Both the position numbers and the translations under genes were made by a program. The notes beneath the pieces were generated by a model that saw only the letters and a program-made list of their open reading frames with translations, ran no database searches and had not been told where the DNA came from. This document shows, piece by piece, positions 7,520 to 16,165 of a stretch of DNA of 64,000 bases. Each line of letters begins with the position of its first letter. Positions within the stretch are counted from its first letter, which is position 1. Source of the DNA: Streptomyces fagopyri (lineage in GTDB: Bacteria > Actinomycetota > Actinomycetes > Streptomycetales > Streptomycetaceae); the NCBI RefSeq assembly GCF_009498275.1, contig NZ_CP045643.1, positions 4,154,001 to 4,218,000 of the forward strand, in the 5' to 3' direction.

Positions 7520-9634
7520 GTGCACAGAGGGCTGCACGGACGCGGGGCGCTGTTCGACACCGACCCGCCCGGTCTCGCTCCACGTCTCGTCGGGCTGCGC
7601 CCGTACCAACTGCGCCCGGCTGTCGTCGAACACCCGAAGGAACTGCCCTTCGTGGTGTTCACGGGCGGCCGGGGCCTGGGCAGGAGCGCGGTGCTGCGCG
7701 AGCTGCGGGACGCCTACCGCGGCCATACGCCGGTCGCGCTCGTCGACGGCGAGGACCCGCAGTTCACCGCTCCCCCGCCCGAACGGCCCGCGGAGTCCTG
7801 GTCACCGGTCGGGCAGGCGCTCACCACGATCGCCGAGCAGCTCGCCGAGCCGGTGACCGGCGCCGGGCGGATCGGCTTCCCCCGGCTGGCCTCCGGGCTG
7901 CTCGCGGTGGCCGCGGGCGGCTGGAGCGACCGCGACGTGCCGCGCATCCGGCAGGAGGCGGAGCGCATCCTGCTCCTGAACGAGACCGGCTCACGTCTGT
8001 CGGGATTCGCGGGCCGCTGGGTGAGCAAGGTCGTCGCCAAGCTCATCGCCTCGATGAGCAGTACGGGTCCCGTGGTGGAGCCGATCATCGAGGCGACCCT
8101 GGAGGCCTTCGCCGAGGGGATCGCCCCCACCCACCGCAGACTGCGCAGGGCCGCCACCTGGTACCGCGACTATCCGAACGCGGGCGGCAACGCCAAGCTC
8201 GGACTGATCCTGCTCTCCGCGCACTTCCGCGCCGGCGGCGACTCCCGCACCCACGCCGAACGCCATCTCGTACGGGCCCTGCTGGCCGATCTCGACGACG
8301 CGTACGCGGGGGTCATGCAGCGCTCGCACCGGCTGGGCCGCCCGGTCGTGCTGATCGACAACGTCCGGGAGCCGGCCGGCCTCGGCCTGCTGGAACCCGT
8401 GCTGCGCGACCGCGCCGAAGGCATCGCCGATCAGGTCGTCTTCTTCGCCGCCCTGCGCGGGGACACCCACCCGGCACTGCGCAACGCGGGCCGGCGCACC
8501 CTGCCCGAGGTGGTCCGGCACACCGGCTGGGAGCCGGGCACCTCACCGTCCTCGCGGGCGCTGCTCCTCTCGCTGCCGCCGCTGACCCCCGACGACACCC
8601 TGCACCTGCTGGGCGGCACCGCCCAGGGCATGGACCTGCCGCCGCACCTGCCGCACGCGACCCACCGGCTGACCGGCGGCAGCCCGCTCGGCGTGACCCT
8701 GCTCGCGCAGTCCGCCCGGCAGAACCTGCCCCGCGGGACCGCCTCGCTGGGCCCGCTGCTCACCGCGGACGTCGTCGTCCACGAGGACCACGACGGGCGC
8801 CCCACCTATCTGGAACTGCTGGACCGGCTGGTGCCCGGCGGCCGGCTCGACGAGCTGACCGTGCTCGCCGCCGCCCACGACCGCGACTCGGCGTGCGCGC
8901 TCGCCGAGGTCCAGCTCCCGGACGACTTCGGCGCCTCGGGCGTCCTCGACCTGGAGGAGCGGCTCGCGCGCGAGGGACTGCCCACGGCCGCCGGGCAGTT
9001 CGTCGGCGATCCGTTCCTGCGCGCGCTGCTCCTGCTGCGCCTGCACCACGGCGACCCGGACCACGAGCGGTGGCGGGCCGTGCACCGCACCCTCGTCGAC
9101 CACTACGGCGACGGGGATCTGCCCGACCGGGACCGCTACCGGCTGCACCACGAACTCGCCCTGGGCAAGGCGGACTTCGCGGTCGCGCACCTGCGTGACA
9201 CCTTCCCGCGCACCGACACCGGGAGCTGGCTGGCGACGCTGCTCCTCATCGCCTCCGCTCCGTACTTCCACGCGCACGACCGGGACGGCCAGGACTCCGG
9301 TGACCGCGCGGGGCACGCCGGCCACGACGACCGGGCGTCGATCGCGCTCGGCCGCACCGACACGGCCCAGCGACCGCCGGACAGCGTCGACGCCGTACTG
9401 CATCTGCGGGTACGGAGGCTGCTGCACGCCGTCTGGCAGCTGACCGATCCGCTGGTGCTGCCGGACCCGAAGGTCTGCGACCGGCTCCGCTTCGAACTGG
9501 AGCAGCTGTCGAACCTGCGCCCCGCGGGCAACCCGCTGCTGTGGCGGGCCTCGCGGGAGTGGCCCTCGGACGCGCTCGCCGGACGCCCGCTGCGCGTCCC
9601 CGACGACGACGAGAACGGGACCGCAGGCCAGTGA
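7520..9634 (+). CDS. Large P-loop NTPase of unknown function (STAND/AAA-like)
   Basis: A 704-aa cytoplasmic protein. GGRGLGRS at residues 49-56 sits where a Walker A loop is expected, but the invariant Lys is Arg (R55). RPVVLIDN (about 274) looks like a Walker B strand, followed by VVFFAALRGD as a sensor-like strand and GGSPLGVTLLAQ, which resembles the GxP motif of STAND ATPases. The C-terminal 250 residues are alpha-helical and unassigned. The GTG start has an AGGGGGAG ribosome-binding site. It is 19 bp upstream of a membrane-anchored binding-protein gene, so the two probably work together in sensing. A 141-bp AT-richer gap precedes it. Confidence 0.6.
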   Translation: MHRGLHGRGALFDTDPPGLAPRLVGLRPYQLRPAVVEHPKELPFVVFTGGRGLGRSAVLRELRDAYRGHTPVALVDGEDPQFTAPPPERPAESWSPVGQALTTIAEQLAEPVTGAGRIGFPRLASGLLAVAAGGWSDRDVPRIRQEAERILLLNETGSRLSGFAGRWVSKVVAKLIASMSSTGPVVEPIIEATLEAFAEGIAPTHRRLRRAATWYRDYPNAGGNAKLGLILLSAHFRAGGDSRTHAERHLVRALLADLDDAYAGVMQRSHRLGRPVVLIDNVREPAGLGLLEPVLRDRAEGIADQVVFFAALRGDTHPALRNAGRRTLPEVVRHTGWEPGTSPSSRALLLSLPPLTPDDTLHLLGGTAQGMDLPPHLPHATHRLTGGSPLGVTLLAQSARQNLPRGTASLGPLLTADVVVHEDHDGRPTYLELLDRLVPGGRLDELTVLAAAHDRDSACALAEVQLPDDFGASGVLDLEERLAREGLPTAAGQFVGDPFLRALLLLRLHHGDPDHERWRAVHRTLVDHYGDGDLPDRDRYRLHHELALGKADFAVAHLRDTFPRTDTGSWLATLLLIASAPYFHAHDRDGQDSGDRAGHAGHDDRASIALGRTDTAQRPPDSVDAVLHLRVRRLLHAVWQLTDPLVLPDPKVCDRLRFELEQLSNLRPAGNPLLWRASREWPSDALAGRPLRVPDDDENGTAGQ

Positions 9635-9653
9635 TGAGAGGGGACGGGGACCG

Positions 9654-11201
9654 ATGATGGCGCGTTGGTGGCGGTGGCTGCGCGAGGACGTCTGGGAGAT
9701 CCGTTTCCGCCGGTACGTGGCGCTGACGCTGGCCGCCGTCCTCGCGGGCCTGGGTATCTGGGGCGGTATGACGGCCGCCAAGGAGAATCGGTCCTGCGCC
9801 CCGGGCGTCGTCCAGCCCGAGGGCAGCGACGAGTGCGTGGGCGTCTCGTGGTCCACGTACGCCTTCGGCCGGCCGCAGTTCGCCGACACCGTACGGGCGA
9901 TCCACCGGGAGAACGCCCGGCTGAAGGCGGGCGGTTACGTCACCGTCGCCCTGCTGGAGCCCTTCACCGCGACCGACGCCGACAACCTGGCCGACGTGCT
10001 GCACGAACTCCAGGGCGCCTATCTGGCCCAGTACCAGGCCAACCACGACACCACCGGGCTGAAGCCGAAGATCCGCCTGGTGCTGGCCAACCCAGGTTCC
10101 ACCGGCACGTACTGGAAGTACACGGTCGACCGGCTGGAGCGGATGGCGAAGGGACGCGACCGGCTGCGCGCGGTGACCGGGGTCGGTCAGAGCACCGACA
10201 ACAACAAAAGGGCGGTCGCGGAGCTGACCGCCCGGGGCATCCCGGTGATAGGGAGTTCGATCACCGCCGACGACCTCGCCAACGGGCAGCACGGCAAGGA
10301 CCCCTTCCCCGGCCTCGCCCGGGTCTCCCCCACCAACACGGACGAGGCCCGCGCCCTCGCCTCCTTCGCGAAGGTCTCGGCCGTCAACGCCTTCCTGGTC
10401 TACGACCGGACGGGCGACCCGTACACGCGCACGCTCCAGGGGTCCTTCGAGAAGATGCTCAAGGGCTCGCGCTACGAGGCCCAGCCCTTCACGCCGCCCG
10501 CCGACCGCAGCAAGGAGGGCAGCACCTCCAACGTCTTCGCGCAGATCACCAACATCCTGTGCAACACCCCGGCCAGTACCGACACCATCCTGTTCGCCGG
10601 GCGCCACACCCAGCTGCGCCAGTTCATCAACACGCTGGGCCAGCGCGGCTGCCACGACCGCCGGTTCACGGTGCTCACCGGCGACGAGGGTTCGTACCTC
10701 GCCGGTGACAGGGACCTCGACCCGTCCGCGCTCAAGGACCGGCTGCTGACCGTGCGCTACACGGCGCTCGCCCACCCGGACGCCTGGCCGAAGGACCCGG
10801 CGAGGACCGGGGGCTCCGCGGCCGACGCGACGACGCTCCGGGTCCTGCTGGCCGGCGCCACGAAGGAGCCGGTCGGTCCCGTCGGCCCGATCGCCCTGGA
10901 CGACGGCCAGTTGATCATCGCCTACGACGCCATGCGGCTCGCCGTGCGGGGCATCCGCGGGGCGTCGCCGACCGGGAGGATCCCGGCCCTGGCGGACGTG
11001 GGCCTCCAGTGGCCGCAGGTGAAGGGCAGGGAGCTGCGGGTGAACGGGGCGAGCGGGTGGATCTGTCTGGACGCCCACGGCAATCCGTACGACAAGGCCG
11101 TACCGATCGTGCAGCTGACCCCCGAGTCCCGCGCCCGCTTCGTGAAGATCGCCTGGCCGGAGGGGAGGCCCCCGGCGAAGGAGTGCCTGCCGCCGTCGTA
11201 G
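9654..11201 (+). CDS. Membrane-anchored periplasmic-binding-protein-like receptor
   Basis: A 515-aa protein. The N-terminus is basic (WWRWLREDVWEIRFRR), then one transmembrane helix spans about residues 23-42. There is no lipobox, so it stays anchored with the rest outside. The extracytoplasmic part resembles type I periplasmic-binding (Leu/Ile/Val-type) domains: VTGVGQSTDNNKRAVAELTA, ITADDL and LARVSPTNTDEARALA read like the usual ligand-cleft strands. Several Cys residues in the external part could form disulfides. No ABC permease or ATPase lies nearby. Pairing with the upstream NTPase suggests a sensor or effector unit rather than import. Confidence 0.6.
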   Translation: MMARWWRWLREDVWEIRFRRYVALTLAAVLAGLGIWGGMTAAKENRSCAPGVVQPEGSDECVGVSWSTYAFGRPQFADTVRAIHRENARLKAGGYVTVALLEPFTATDADNLADVLHELQGAYLAQYQANHDTTGLKPKIRLVLANPGSTGTYWKYTVDRLERMAKGRDRLRAVTGVGQSTDNNKRAVAELTARGIPVIGSSITADDLANGQHGKDPFPGLARVSPTNTDEARALASFAKVSAVNAFLVYDRTGDPYTRTLQGSFEKMLKGSRYEAQPFTPPADRSKEGSTSNVFAQITNILCNTPASTDTILFAGRHTQLRQFINTLGQRGCHDRRFTVLTGDEGSYLAGDRDLDPSALKDRLLTVRYTALAHPDAWPKDPARTGGSAADATTLRVLLAGATKEPVGPVGPIALDDGQLIIAYDAMRLAVRGIRGASPTGRIPALADVGLQWPQVKGRELRVNGASGWICLDAHGNPYDKAVPIVQLTPESRARFVKIAWPEGRPPAKECLPPS

Positions 11202-11228
11202 CCGGGGCGCCCGTACGGCGGCCCCGGC
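11201..11228. terminator. Hairpin between convergent genes
   Basis: GCCGGGGC (11201-11208) pairs with GCCCCGGC (11221-11228) around a 12-nt loop. It begins at the last base of the binding-protein gene's stop codon and faces the convergent SRPBCC gene, so it may end transcription from both sides. There is no U-tract, as is usual in high-GC actinomycetes. Confidence 0.5.
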
Positions 11229-11275
11229 GGCGCACGGGACGGCAGCCGCCTCTTCCGGCGCGGCCGGCCCGGTAC

Positions 11276-11689
11276 CTACGCCGTCATGAGGGTCAGCAGC
11301 CGTTCGAAGCGGATCCGCCACGGTCCGGGCTCGTAGTCGCCCTCGTACTCGTGGGTGAACCGGACGGTGGTGGCGGAGCCGGAGCCGGTGTCGTCCGGCG
11401 GCGCGGGCTCCAGGTGGAACCGGACCCGGCCGCGGCTCTCCATCGTGTACTCGGCGACCCGCTCGACGTCCCAGGCGGTGATCCGCCCGGCGCCCAGTCC
11501 GCGCAGGTCGACCGCCCCGCCGAGCCGCGGTTCGAACACCTCCGCCCGCGCCAGCCACCCCACGAGTCCCTCGGGGGTGGCCATCGCCGCCCAGACCCTG
11601 TCCACGGGCTGGGGAAGACACAGCAGCCAGTGCCGAACGCGCGTGTCCCCCCGGGTCTCGACGGCTCCCTCTTCGACGGTTCCGGTCAT
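11276..11689 (-). CDS. SRPBCC (START-like) domain protein
   Basis: A 137-aa protein of the AHSA1/SRPBCC type: a helix-grip fold beginning RHWLLCLPQPVDRVWAAMAT, followed by PEGLVGWLA, then the strands of the hydrophobic cavity and a C-terminal helix (GPWRIRFERLLTLM). Such proteins bind small hydrophobic ligands, or act as polyketide cyclases or chaperone co-factors. No ligand can be assigned. It reads leftward from 11689, and its stop faces the stop of the rightward binding-protein gene. Confidence 0.75.
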   Translation of the reverse strand: MTGTVEEGAVETRGDTRVRHWLLCLPQPVDRVWAAMATPEGLVGWLARAEVFEPRLGGAVDLRGLGAGRITAWDVERVAEYTMESRGRVRFHLEPAPPDDTGSGSATTVRFTHEYEGDYEPGPWRIRFERLLTLMTA

Positions 11690-11747
11690 GACACCAGCGT
11701 GGCCCGCGGCACGGGCTTCCGCACCCCTGGTCCCGGCGGTACGGAGG

Positions 11748-12824
11748 TCAGACGCCGGCGTAGGAGTGCTTGCCGGAGACGAAGATGTTGACGCCGTAGT
11801 AGTTGAAGAGGAAACACGCGAAGGCGATCAGCGCGATGTAGGCGGCCTTGCGGCCCTTCCAGCCGGCCGTGGCACGGGCGTGCAGGTAGCAGGCGTAGGC
11901 GACCCAGGTGATGAACGCCCAGGTCTCCTTCGGGTCCCAGCCCCAGTAGCGGCCCCACGCGTCGCCCGCCCAGATCGCGCCCGCGATGATCGTGAAGGTC
12001 CACAGCGGGAAGACGGCGGCGTTGACCCGGTAGGAGAACTTGTCGAGGGAGGCCGCGGAGGGCAGCCGCTCCAGGACCGAGGTGGCGAAACGTCCCGGTC
12101 GGCCACCGGTGGCCAGCTTGTTCTCGTAGGAGTCCTTGAAGAGGTACATCAGGGTGCCGACCGCGCCCACGTAGAAGATCGCGCCGCAGAGGATCGCGGT
12201 CGAGACGTGGATGTACAGCCAGTACGAGTGCAGGGCGGGAACCAGCTGGTCGCTGGCGGTGTAGAGAACGGTGACGGCGAGCCCGAGGTCCAGCAGGACC
12301 GTGGCGACCAGCGGCAGGCCCAGCCAGCGGATGTTCTTCTTCGCCAGCAGGAACGCCAGGTACACGGTGACGGCGACGGTCGAGAAGGTGATGCTGAACT
12401 CGTACATGTTGCCCCACGGCGCACGCTGCACCGACAGGGCGCGGGCCACCACGCCGGCCGTCGCGACGGCCCAGGCGACCACGGTGAGGGACACCGCGAT
12501 ACGGCCGTACAGGTCGCCCTGCGCGTCCCCGCCGTGCGCCCCCGGACCGTCGGGCACGTCACGGGCACCGGTCGCGGAGCGGGTGACGACCGTCGGCCGT
12601 TCCAGGACGGCGGTGCCGCCCGCCGCCTTCACGGTGACCGCGGGAGCCGCCGCCCCGGTGCCGGAGGTGAGCGCGGCCGCCGTGCGGGCGACCTTGCTGC
12701 GGCTGCCGAAGATCCACTCGGCGATGTACGCGAAGAAGGCCAGGGTGTAGACGGCCATCGAGGAGTAGACCAGCGTGTTGCTGATGTTGGCGAGGTGTTC
12801 GTTGGTTGCGGTGGCGAGAGTCAC
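11748..12824 (-). CDS. ccsB: Cytochrome c biogenesis protein CcsB (ResC)
   Basis: A 358-aa polytopic membrane protein. The C-terminal half has the haem-handling WWD-type motif WGRYWGWDPKETWAFITW, and His residues in flanking helices fit the haem-ligand positions of System II. With ResB it forms the transmembrane complex that carries haem outward and attaches it to apocytochrome CXXCH motifs. The GTG start at 12824 overlaps the resB stop by four bases (GTGA). It is the last gene of the resA-ccdA-resB-ccsB cluster. A Pro/Ala/Thr-rich linker sits between the first helix and the core. Confidence 0.93.
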   Translation of the reverse strand: MTLATATNEHLANISNTLVYSSMAVYTLAFFAYIAEWIFGSRSKVARTAAALTSGTGAAAPAVTVKAAGGTAVLERPTVVTRSATGARDVPDGPGAHGGDAQGDLYGRIAVSLTVVAWAVATAGVVARALSVQRAPWGNMYEFSITFSTVAVTVYLAFLLAKKNIRWLGLPLVATVLLDLGLAVTVLYTASDQLVPALHSYWLYIHVSTAILCGAIFYVGAVGTLMYLFKDSYENKLATGGRPGRFATSVLERLPSAASLDKFSYRVNAAVFPLWTFTIIAGAIWAGDAWGRYWGWDPKETWAFITWVAYACYLHARATAGWKGRKAAYIALIAFACFLFNYYGVNIFVSGKHSYAGV

Positions 12825-14692
12825 TGCTTCTCAGCCCCTTCGGCGGCAGGTACGGCGTGAGGGTCGGGGTCGGTGGTGTCCGAATCGGCGTCCGGCTCGG
12901 CTGCGGGGTCCGTCCCGGCGTCGGGGTCCGTCCCCGCGTCGGGTTCGTCGGTCTTGGTGGGTGCCTGTTCGTGCACGAGCGCGGCCAGGTCGCCGAGCTC
13001 CTCGGGGAGCCTCGCGGACTCGCTGCGGCCCAGGCCCGCCATCTCCACGACGGTCACACCGTCCGCGCCCGTGGTGGCGCGCACCCAGACCCGGCGGCGC
13101 TGGATGAAGAGGGAACCGGCGAGACCGAAGATCGCCGTGAAGGCTCCGGCGAGCGCCCAGTCACTGCCGGGCTGCTGGGTGACCTGGAAGTTCGCCCACT
13201 GCTTGACGCCCTTGTCGAAGGTGATCGAGCCGGCACCGTCAGGCAGCTTCATGGTCTCGCCGGGCAGCAGACGCGCCGCGAGAATATCGCCCTTCGCGTC
13301 CTTGAACTGCTTCATCTTGGACTTGTCGAGCTGGTACACGTTCTGCGGGATGCCCGCGTCGACCCCCAGGCTGCCGTGGTATCCGGTCAGCGCGAGCACG
13401 GGGAAGTCGAGCGCGGGGAACTGCGAGAACATCGTGCCCTTGCCCGCACCCGCGAAGGTCGGCACGAAGACGGCGGAGAAGCCGAGCTGCTCGGGCTGCC
13501 CCCGCCCGTTCCGGTAGCCGTCCATGACCTTGATCGCGCCCTGCGAGGTGACGTTCGGGTCGAGCGGCAGCATCGGCACGGCGTCGTGGAAGACGACGTC
13601 GCCCTTGCCGTTGCGGACCGTGACGACCGGCGCGTAGCCGTGGGCGGTGAGGTAGACCTTCGAGTCACCGATCCTCAGCGGTTCGTTGACCTTGACGAGG
13701 GTCTTCCGGTCCTTGCCGTAGGCGCCCACGCTGTAGGTGACGGCCGCCTGGTACGTCCGCGGCGTGCCCTTGTTGGGACCGGTCCGCTCGTAGGTACCCG
13801 TGAACTTCTTCAGGTCGAAGCTGAACGGCGTGAGGTCGTCGCTGCCGAAGAGGTTGCCCGACTTGAAGTCGTCGTACTGCGAGAGCGTGTTGGAGAATCC
13901 GTCGCCCTCGACGATCAGCTTGTTGCCCTCGGACTTGAAGAGCTGACCCCAGGCGAAGGCGACGAGCATCACGACGAGCGCGATGTGGAAGAGCAGGTTG
14001 CCGGTCTCGCGGAGGTAGCCCTTCTCGGCGGCGACGGCGTCCTTCTCGACGTGCGCCCGGAAGCGGCGCCGCCCGAGCACCTGGAGCGCGGCCGCGCGGA
14101 CCTGCTCCGGCTCGGCGGCGGTGCGCCAGGTCGCGTACGCGGGCAGCCGGTCCAGCCGTTTCGGCGCGCCCGGCGGACGGCCGCGCAGCTGTCCCACGAA
14201 CCCCCAGGTGCGGGGCACGATGCAGCCGATGAGCGAGACGAAGAGCAGGATGTAGATGGCCGAGAACCACACCGAGCTGTAGACGTGGAAGAGGCCCAGC
14301 CGGTCGTAGACCGGACCGAGGATCGAGTGCGCGTCCTTGAAGTCCGCCACCTTCTGCGCGTCGGTCCCGGACTGCGGGATCAGCGACCCGGGGATCGCGC
14401 CGAGCGACAGCAGGAAGAGCAGGATCAGCGCGACCCGCATCGAGGTCAGCTGCCGCCAGAACCAGCGCGCCCAGCCGACGGCCTCACGGCCGGTCCATGC
14501 CAGTGCCCCGGCGGGGCCGGGCGCCCGCATCCCGCCGAACGAACCGGGCACGGCCGTGTCGACGGGAGCCGTGGACAACTGGGATCCGGCCTCGCCGAGT
14601 TCGCCGTCGGCGCTCACCCCGATGTGCCGCTTGGCGGCCGCCGGTTCCGCCGCCGCCCTACCGGTTCCGTCGTCGGTGTCGGTCGTGCTCAT
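12821..14692 (-). CDS. resB: Cytochrome c biogenesis protein ResB
   Basis: A 623-aa System II protein. After an approximately 75-residue hydrophilic N-terminus, hydrophobic segments occur near FWRQLTSMRVALILLFLLSL, VWFSAIYILLFVSLIGC and LLFHIALVVMLVAFAWG, then a large extracytoplasmic domain, a last helix (WALAGAFTAIFGLAGSLFI) and an acidic D/P/T-rich tail of about 60 residues. It partners CcsB in haem delivery to c-type cytochromes. The gene follows ccdA by 3 bp and overlaps ccsB by 4 bp, so the four genes form one transcription unit. Confidence 0.92.
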   Translation of the reverse strand: MSTTDTDDGTGRAAAEPAAAKRHIGVSADGELGEAGSQLSTAPVDTAVPGSFGGMRAPGPAGALAWTGREAVGWARWFWRQLTSMRVALILLFLLSLGAIPGSLIPQSGTDAQKVADFKDAHSILGPVYDRLGLFHVYSSVWFSAIYILLFVSLIGCIVPRTWGFVGQLRGRPPGAPKRLDRLPAYATWRTAAEPEQVRAAALQVLGRRRFRAHVEKDAVAAEKGYLRETGNLLFHIALVVMLVAFAWGQLFKSEGNKLIVEGDGFSNTLSQYDDFKSGNLFGSDDLTPFSFDLKKFTGTYERTGPNKGTPRTYQAAVTYSVGAYGKDRKTLVKVNEPLRIGDSKVYLTAHGYAPVVTVRNGKGDVVFHDAVPMLPLDPNVTSQGAIKVMDGYRNGRGQPEQLGFSAVFVPTFAGAGKGTMFSQFPALDFPVLALTGYHGSLGVDAGIPQNVYQLDKSKMKQFKDAKGDILAARLLPGETMKLPDGAGSITFDKGVKQWANFQVTQQPGSDWALAGAFTAIFGLAGSLFIQRRRVWVRATTGADGVTVVEMAGLGRSESARLPEELGDLAALVHEQAPTKTDEPDAGTDPDAGTDPAAEPDADSDTTDPDPHAVPAAEGAEKQ

Positions 14693-14695
14693 CGA

Positions 14696-15472
14696 TCAGA
14701 TCCCTACCGTGAAGCCGTTGGACCACGTCTGCATCTGCTGCACGATGCTGTCCCAGGCACCGGTGAGCAGCAGCAGGCCGGTCGCGATCATCATGCCGCC
14801 GCCGATCCGCATCACCCACACGTAGTGGCGCTTGACCCAGCCGAAGGCGCCGAGCGCCTTGCGGAAGGCCACGGCGGCGAGCACGAAGGGCACACCCAGG
14901 CCGAGGCAGTACGCGACGGTCAGTATGGCCCCGCGCCCGGCGCTCGCCTGGTCCATCGAGAGAATGTTGACGGAGGTGAGCGTCGGCCCCAGGCACGGCG
15001 TCCAGCCGATGCCGAAGAGCGCGCCGAGCAGCGGCGCGCCCGCCAGGCCGGTCACCGGCCGTTTGTGGAAGCGGAACTCGCGCTGCGTCAGCCAAGGCAT
15101 CATCCCCATGAAGAAGACGCCCATGCCGATCATCAGCACGCCGAGGACCTTGCTGATCGTGCCCTGGTACTCCTGGAGCGTCGACCCGAAGTAGCCGAAC
15201 AGGGCCCCGCCGGAGACGAACACGGCGGTGAACCCCGCCACGAACAGGCTCGCGCCCGCGACCATCCGCCCCCGTCTGGCCTCCGCCAGATCGGTACCGG
15301 TGACACCGGTGACGTACGACAGATAGCCCGGTACGAGCGGCAGCACGCACGGTGAGAAGAAGGAGACGAGCCCGCCGAGCACGGCGACGGGCAGGGCGAG
15401 CAGCAGGGCCCCGCTGTAGACCGTGCCGTTCATTCCGTCGGCGGAGGCGGCAAGAGCGACATGAAGGGACAC
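14696..15472 (-). CDS. ccdA: Thiol-disulfide electron carrier CcdA (DsbD-like)
   Basis: A 258-aa membrane protein with six hydrophobic helices. The paired redox cysteines are C42 in SFFSPCVLPL and C160 in GWTPCLGPT, the hallmark of CcdA/DsbD-beta. It passes reducing equivalents from cytoplasmic thioredoxin to the extracellular lipoprotein encoded just upstream, which keeps apocytochrome cysteines reduced for haem attachment. I use the GTG at 15472, 6 bp after the resA stop. A second candidate start is the ATG at codon 14. Confidence 0.92.
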   Translation of the reverse strand: MSLHVALAASADGMNGTVYSGALLLALPVAVLGGLVSFFSPCVLPLVPGYLSYVTGVTGTDLAEARRGRMVAGASLFVAGFTAVFVSGGALFGYFGSTLQEYQGTISKVLGVLMIGMGVFFMGMMPWLTQREFRFHKRPVTGLAGAPLLGALFGIGWTPCLGPTLTSVNILSMDQASAGRGAILTVAYCLGLGVPFVLAAVAFRKALGAFGWVKRHYVWVMRIGGGMMIATGLLLLTGAWDSIVQQMQTWSNGFTVGI

Positions 15473-15478
15473 GTCAGG

Positions 15479-16099
15479 TCACTTCTCCGCGATGATCGGG
15501 TCGAGCAGCTCGCGCAGCTTGTCCTCGCTGAGGGCCTGCAGCGTCCGCGCCGCGACCTTCCCGTCCCGGTCGATGACGAGCGTGGAGGGAATCGTCTGCG
15601 GGTTGAGCGTGCCCTTCTTGAAGCGGAGCATCAGCTTGCCCGTCGGGTCGTAGAGGCTGGGGTACGTGACCCCGAACTCCTTCTCGAACGCGCGGGCGAG
15701 CGAGACCTCGGAGTCACGGGTGTTGATACCGACGAACTGCACGCCCTTCGCCTCGGTGTCCTTGGCGACCTTGACGAAGTTAGGGGCCTCGGCACGGCAC
15801 GGCGGGCACCAGGAACCCCACACGTTCAGGACGACGATCTTGCCCTTGTAGTCCGCGACGTCGAGCTTCCTGCCGTCGACGGTCGCGCCGGAGAGGTCGG
15901 GGGCGTCGACCCGCGACCCCTTCGCGACCGTGGAGATGCCGTCCTTGCCCGCGACGAAGTTGGTGTCGCCCGAGCCCCCGGAGGTCCCTCCGGACCCGCA
16001 CGCGGACAGGACGAGCATGGCGGCGGCCCCGGCGGTGAGCAGGGCGACGCGGCTACGGGTGCGGTTCGAGCGTGGTTCGGCGCGACAGGCGGCACTCAT
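15479..16099 (-). CDS. resA: TlpA/ResA-type thiol-disulfide lipoprotein
   Basis: A 206-aa lipoprotein with a thioredoxin fold. The signal peptide ends in the lipobox LSAC (C34), so the mature protein is tethered to the outer face of the membrane. The redox motif WCPPC (C98, C101) lies in NVWGSWCPPCRAE, followed by the cis-Pro strand TIPSTLVIDRDG. It reduces cysteines of apocytochrome c and receives electrons from CcdA. It is the first of the four cytochrome-maturation genes. The 66 bp upstream separate it from the deacetylase gene. Confidence 0.92.
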   Translation of the reverse strand: MSAACRAEPRSNRTRSRVALLTAGAAAMLVLSACGSGGTSGGSGDTNFVAGKDGISTVAKGSRVDAPDLSGATVDGRKLDVADYKGKIVVLNVWGSWCPPCRAEAPNFVKVAKDTEAKGVQFVGINTRDSEVSLARAFEKEFGVTYPSLYDPTGKLMLRFKKGTLNPQTIPSTLVIDRDGKVAARTLQALSEDKLRELLDPIIAEK

Positions 16100-16165
16100 G
16101 TGAAAAGTTTCGCATGCCCGTTTCGGGGATCTTCCGCACCCCCCTCGCGGGCGGAGAACACCATT

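Noticed and set aside
12806..15355. An 849-codon plus-strand frame opposite resB and ccdA
   Set aside because: It is antisense to two genes with clear membrane helices and family motifs. The translation is a charged low-complexity string typical of antisense frames in GC-rich DNA.
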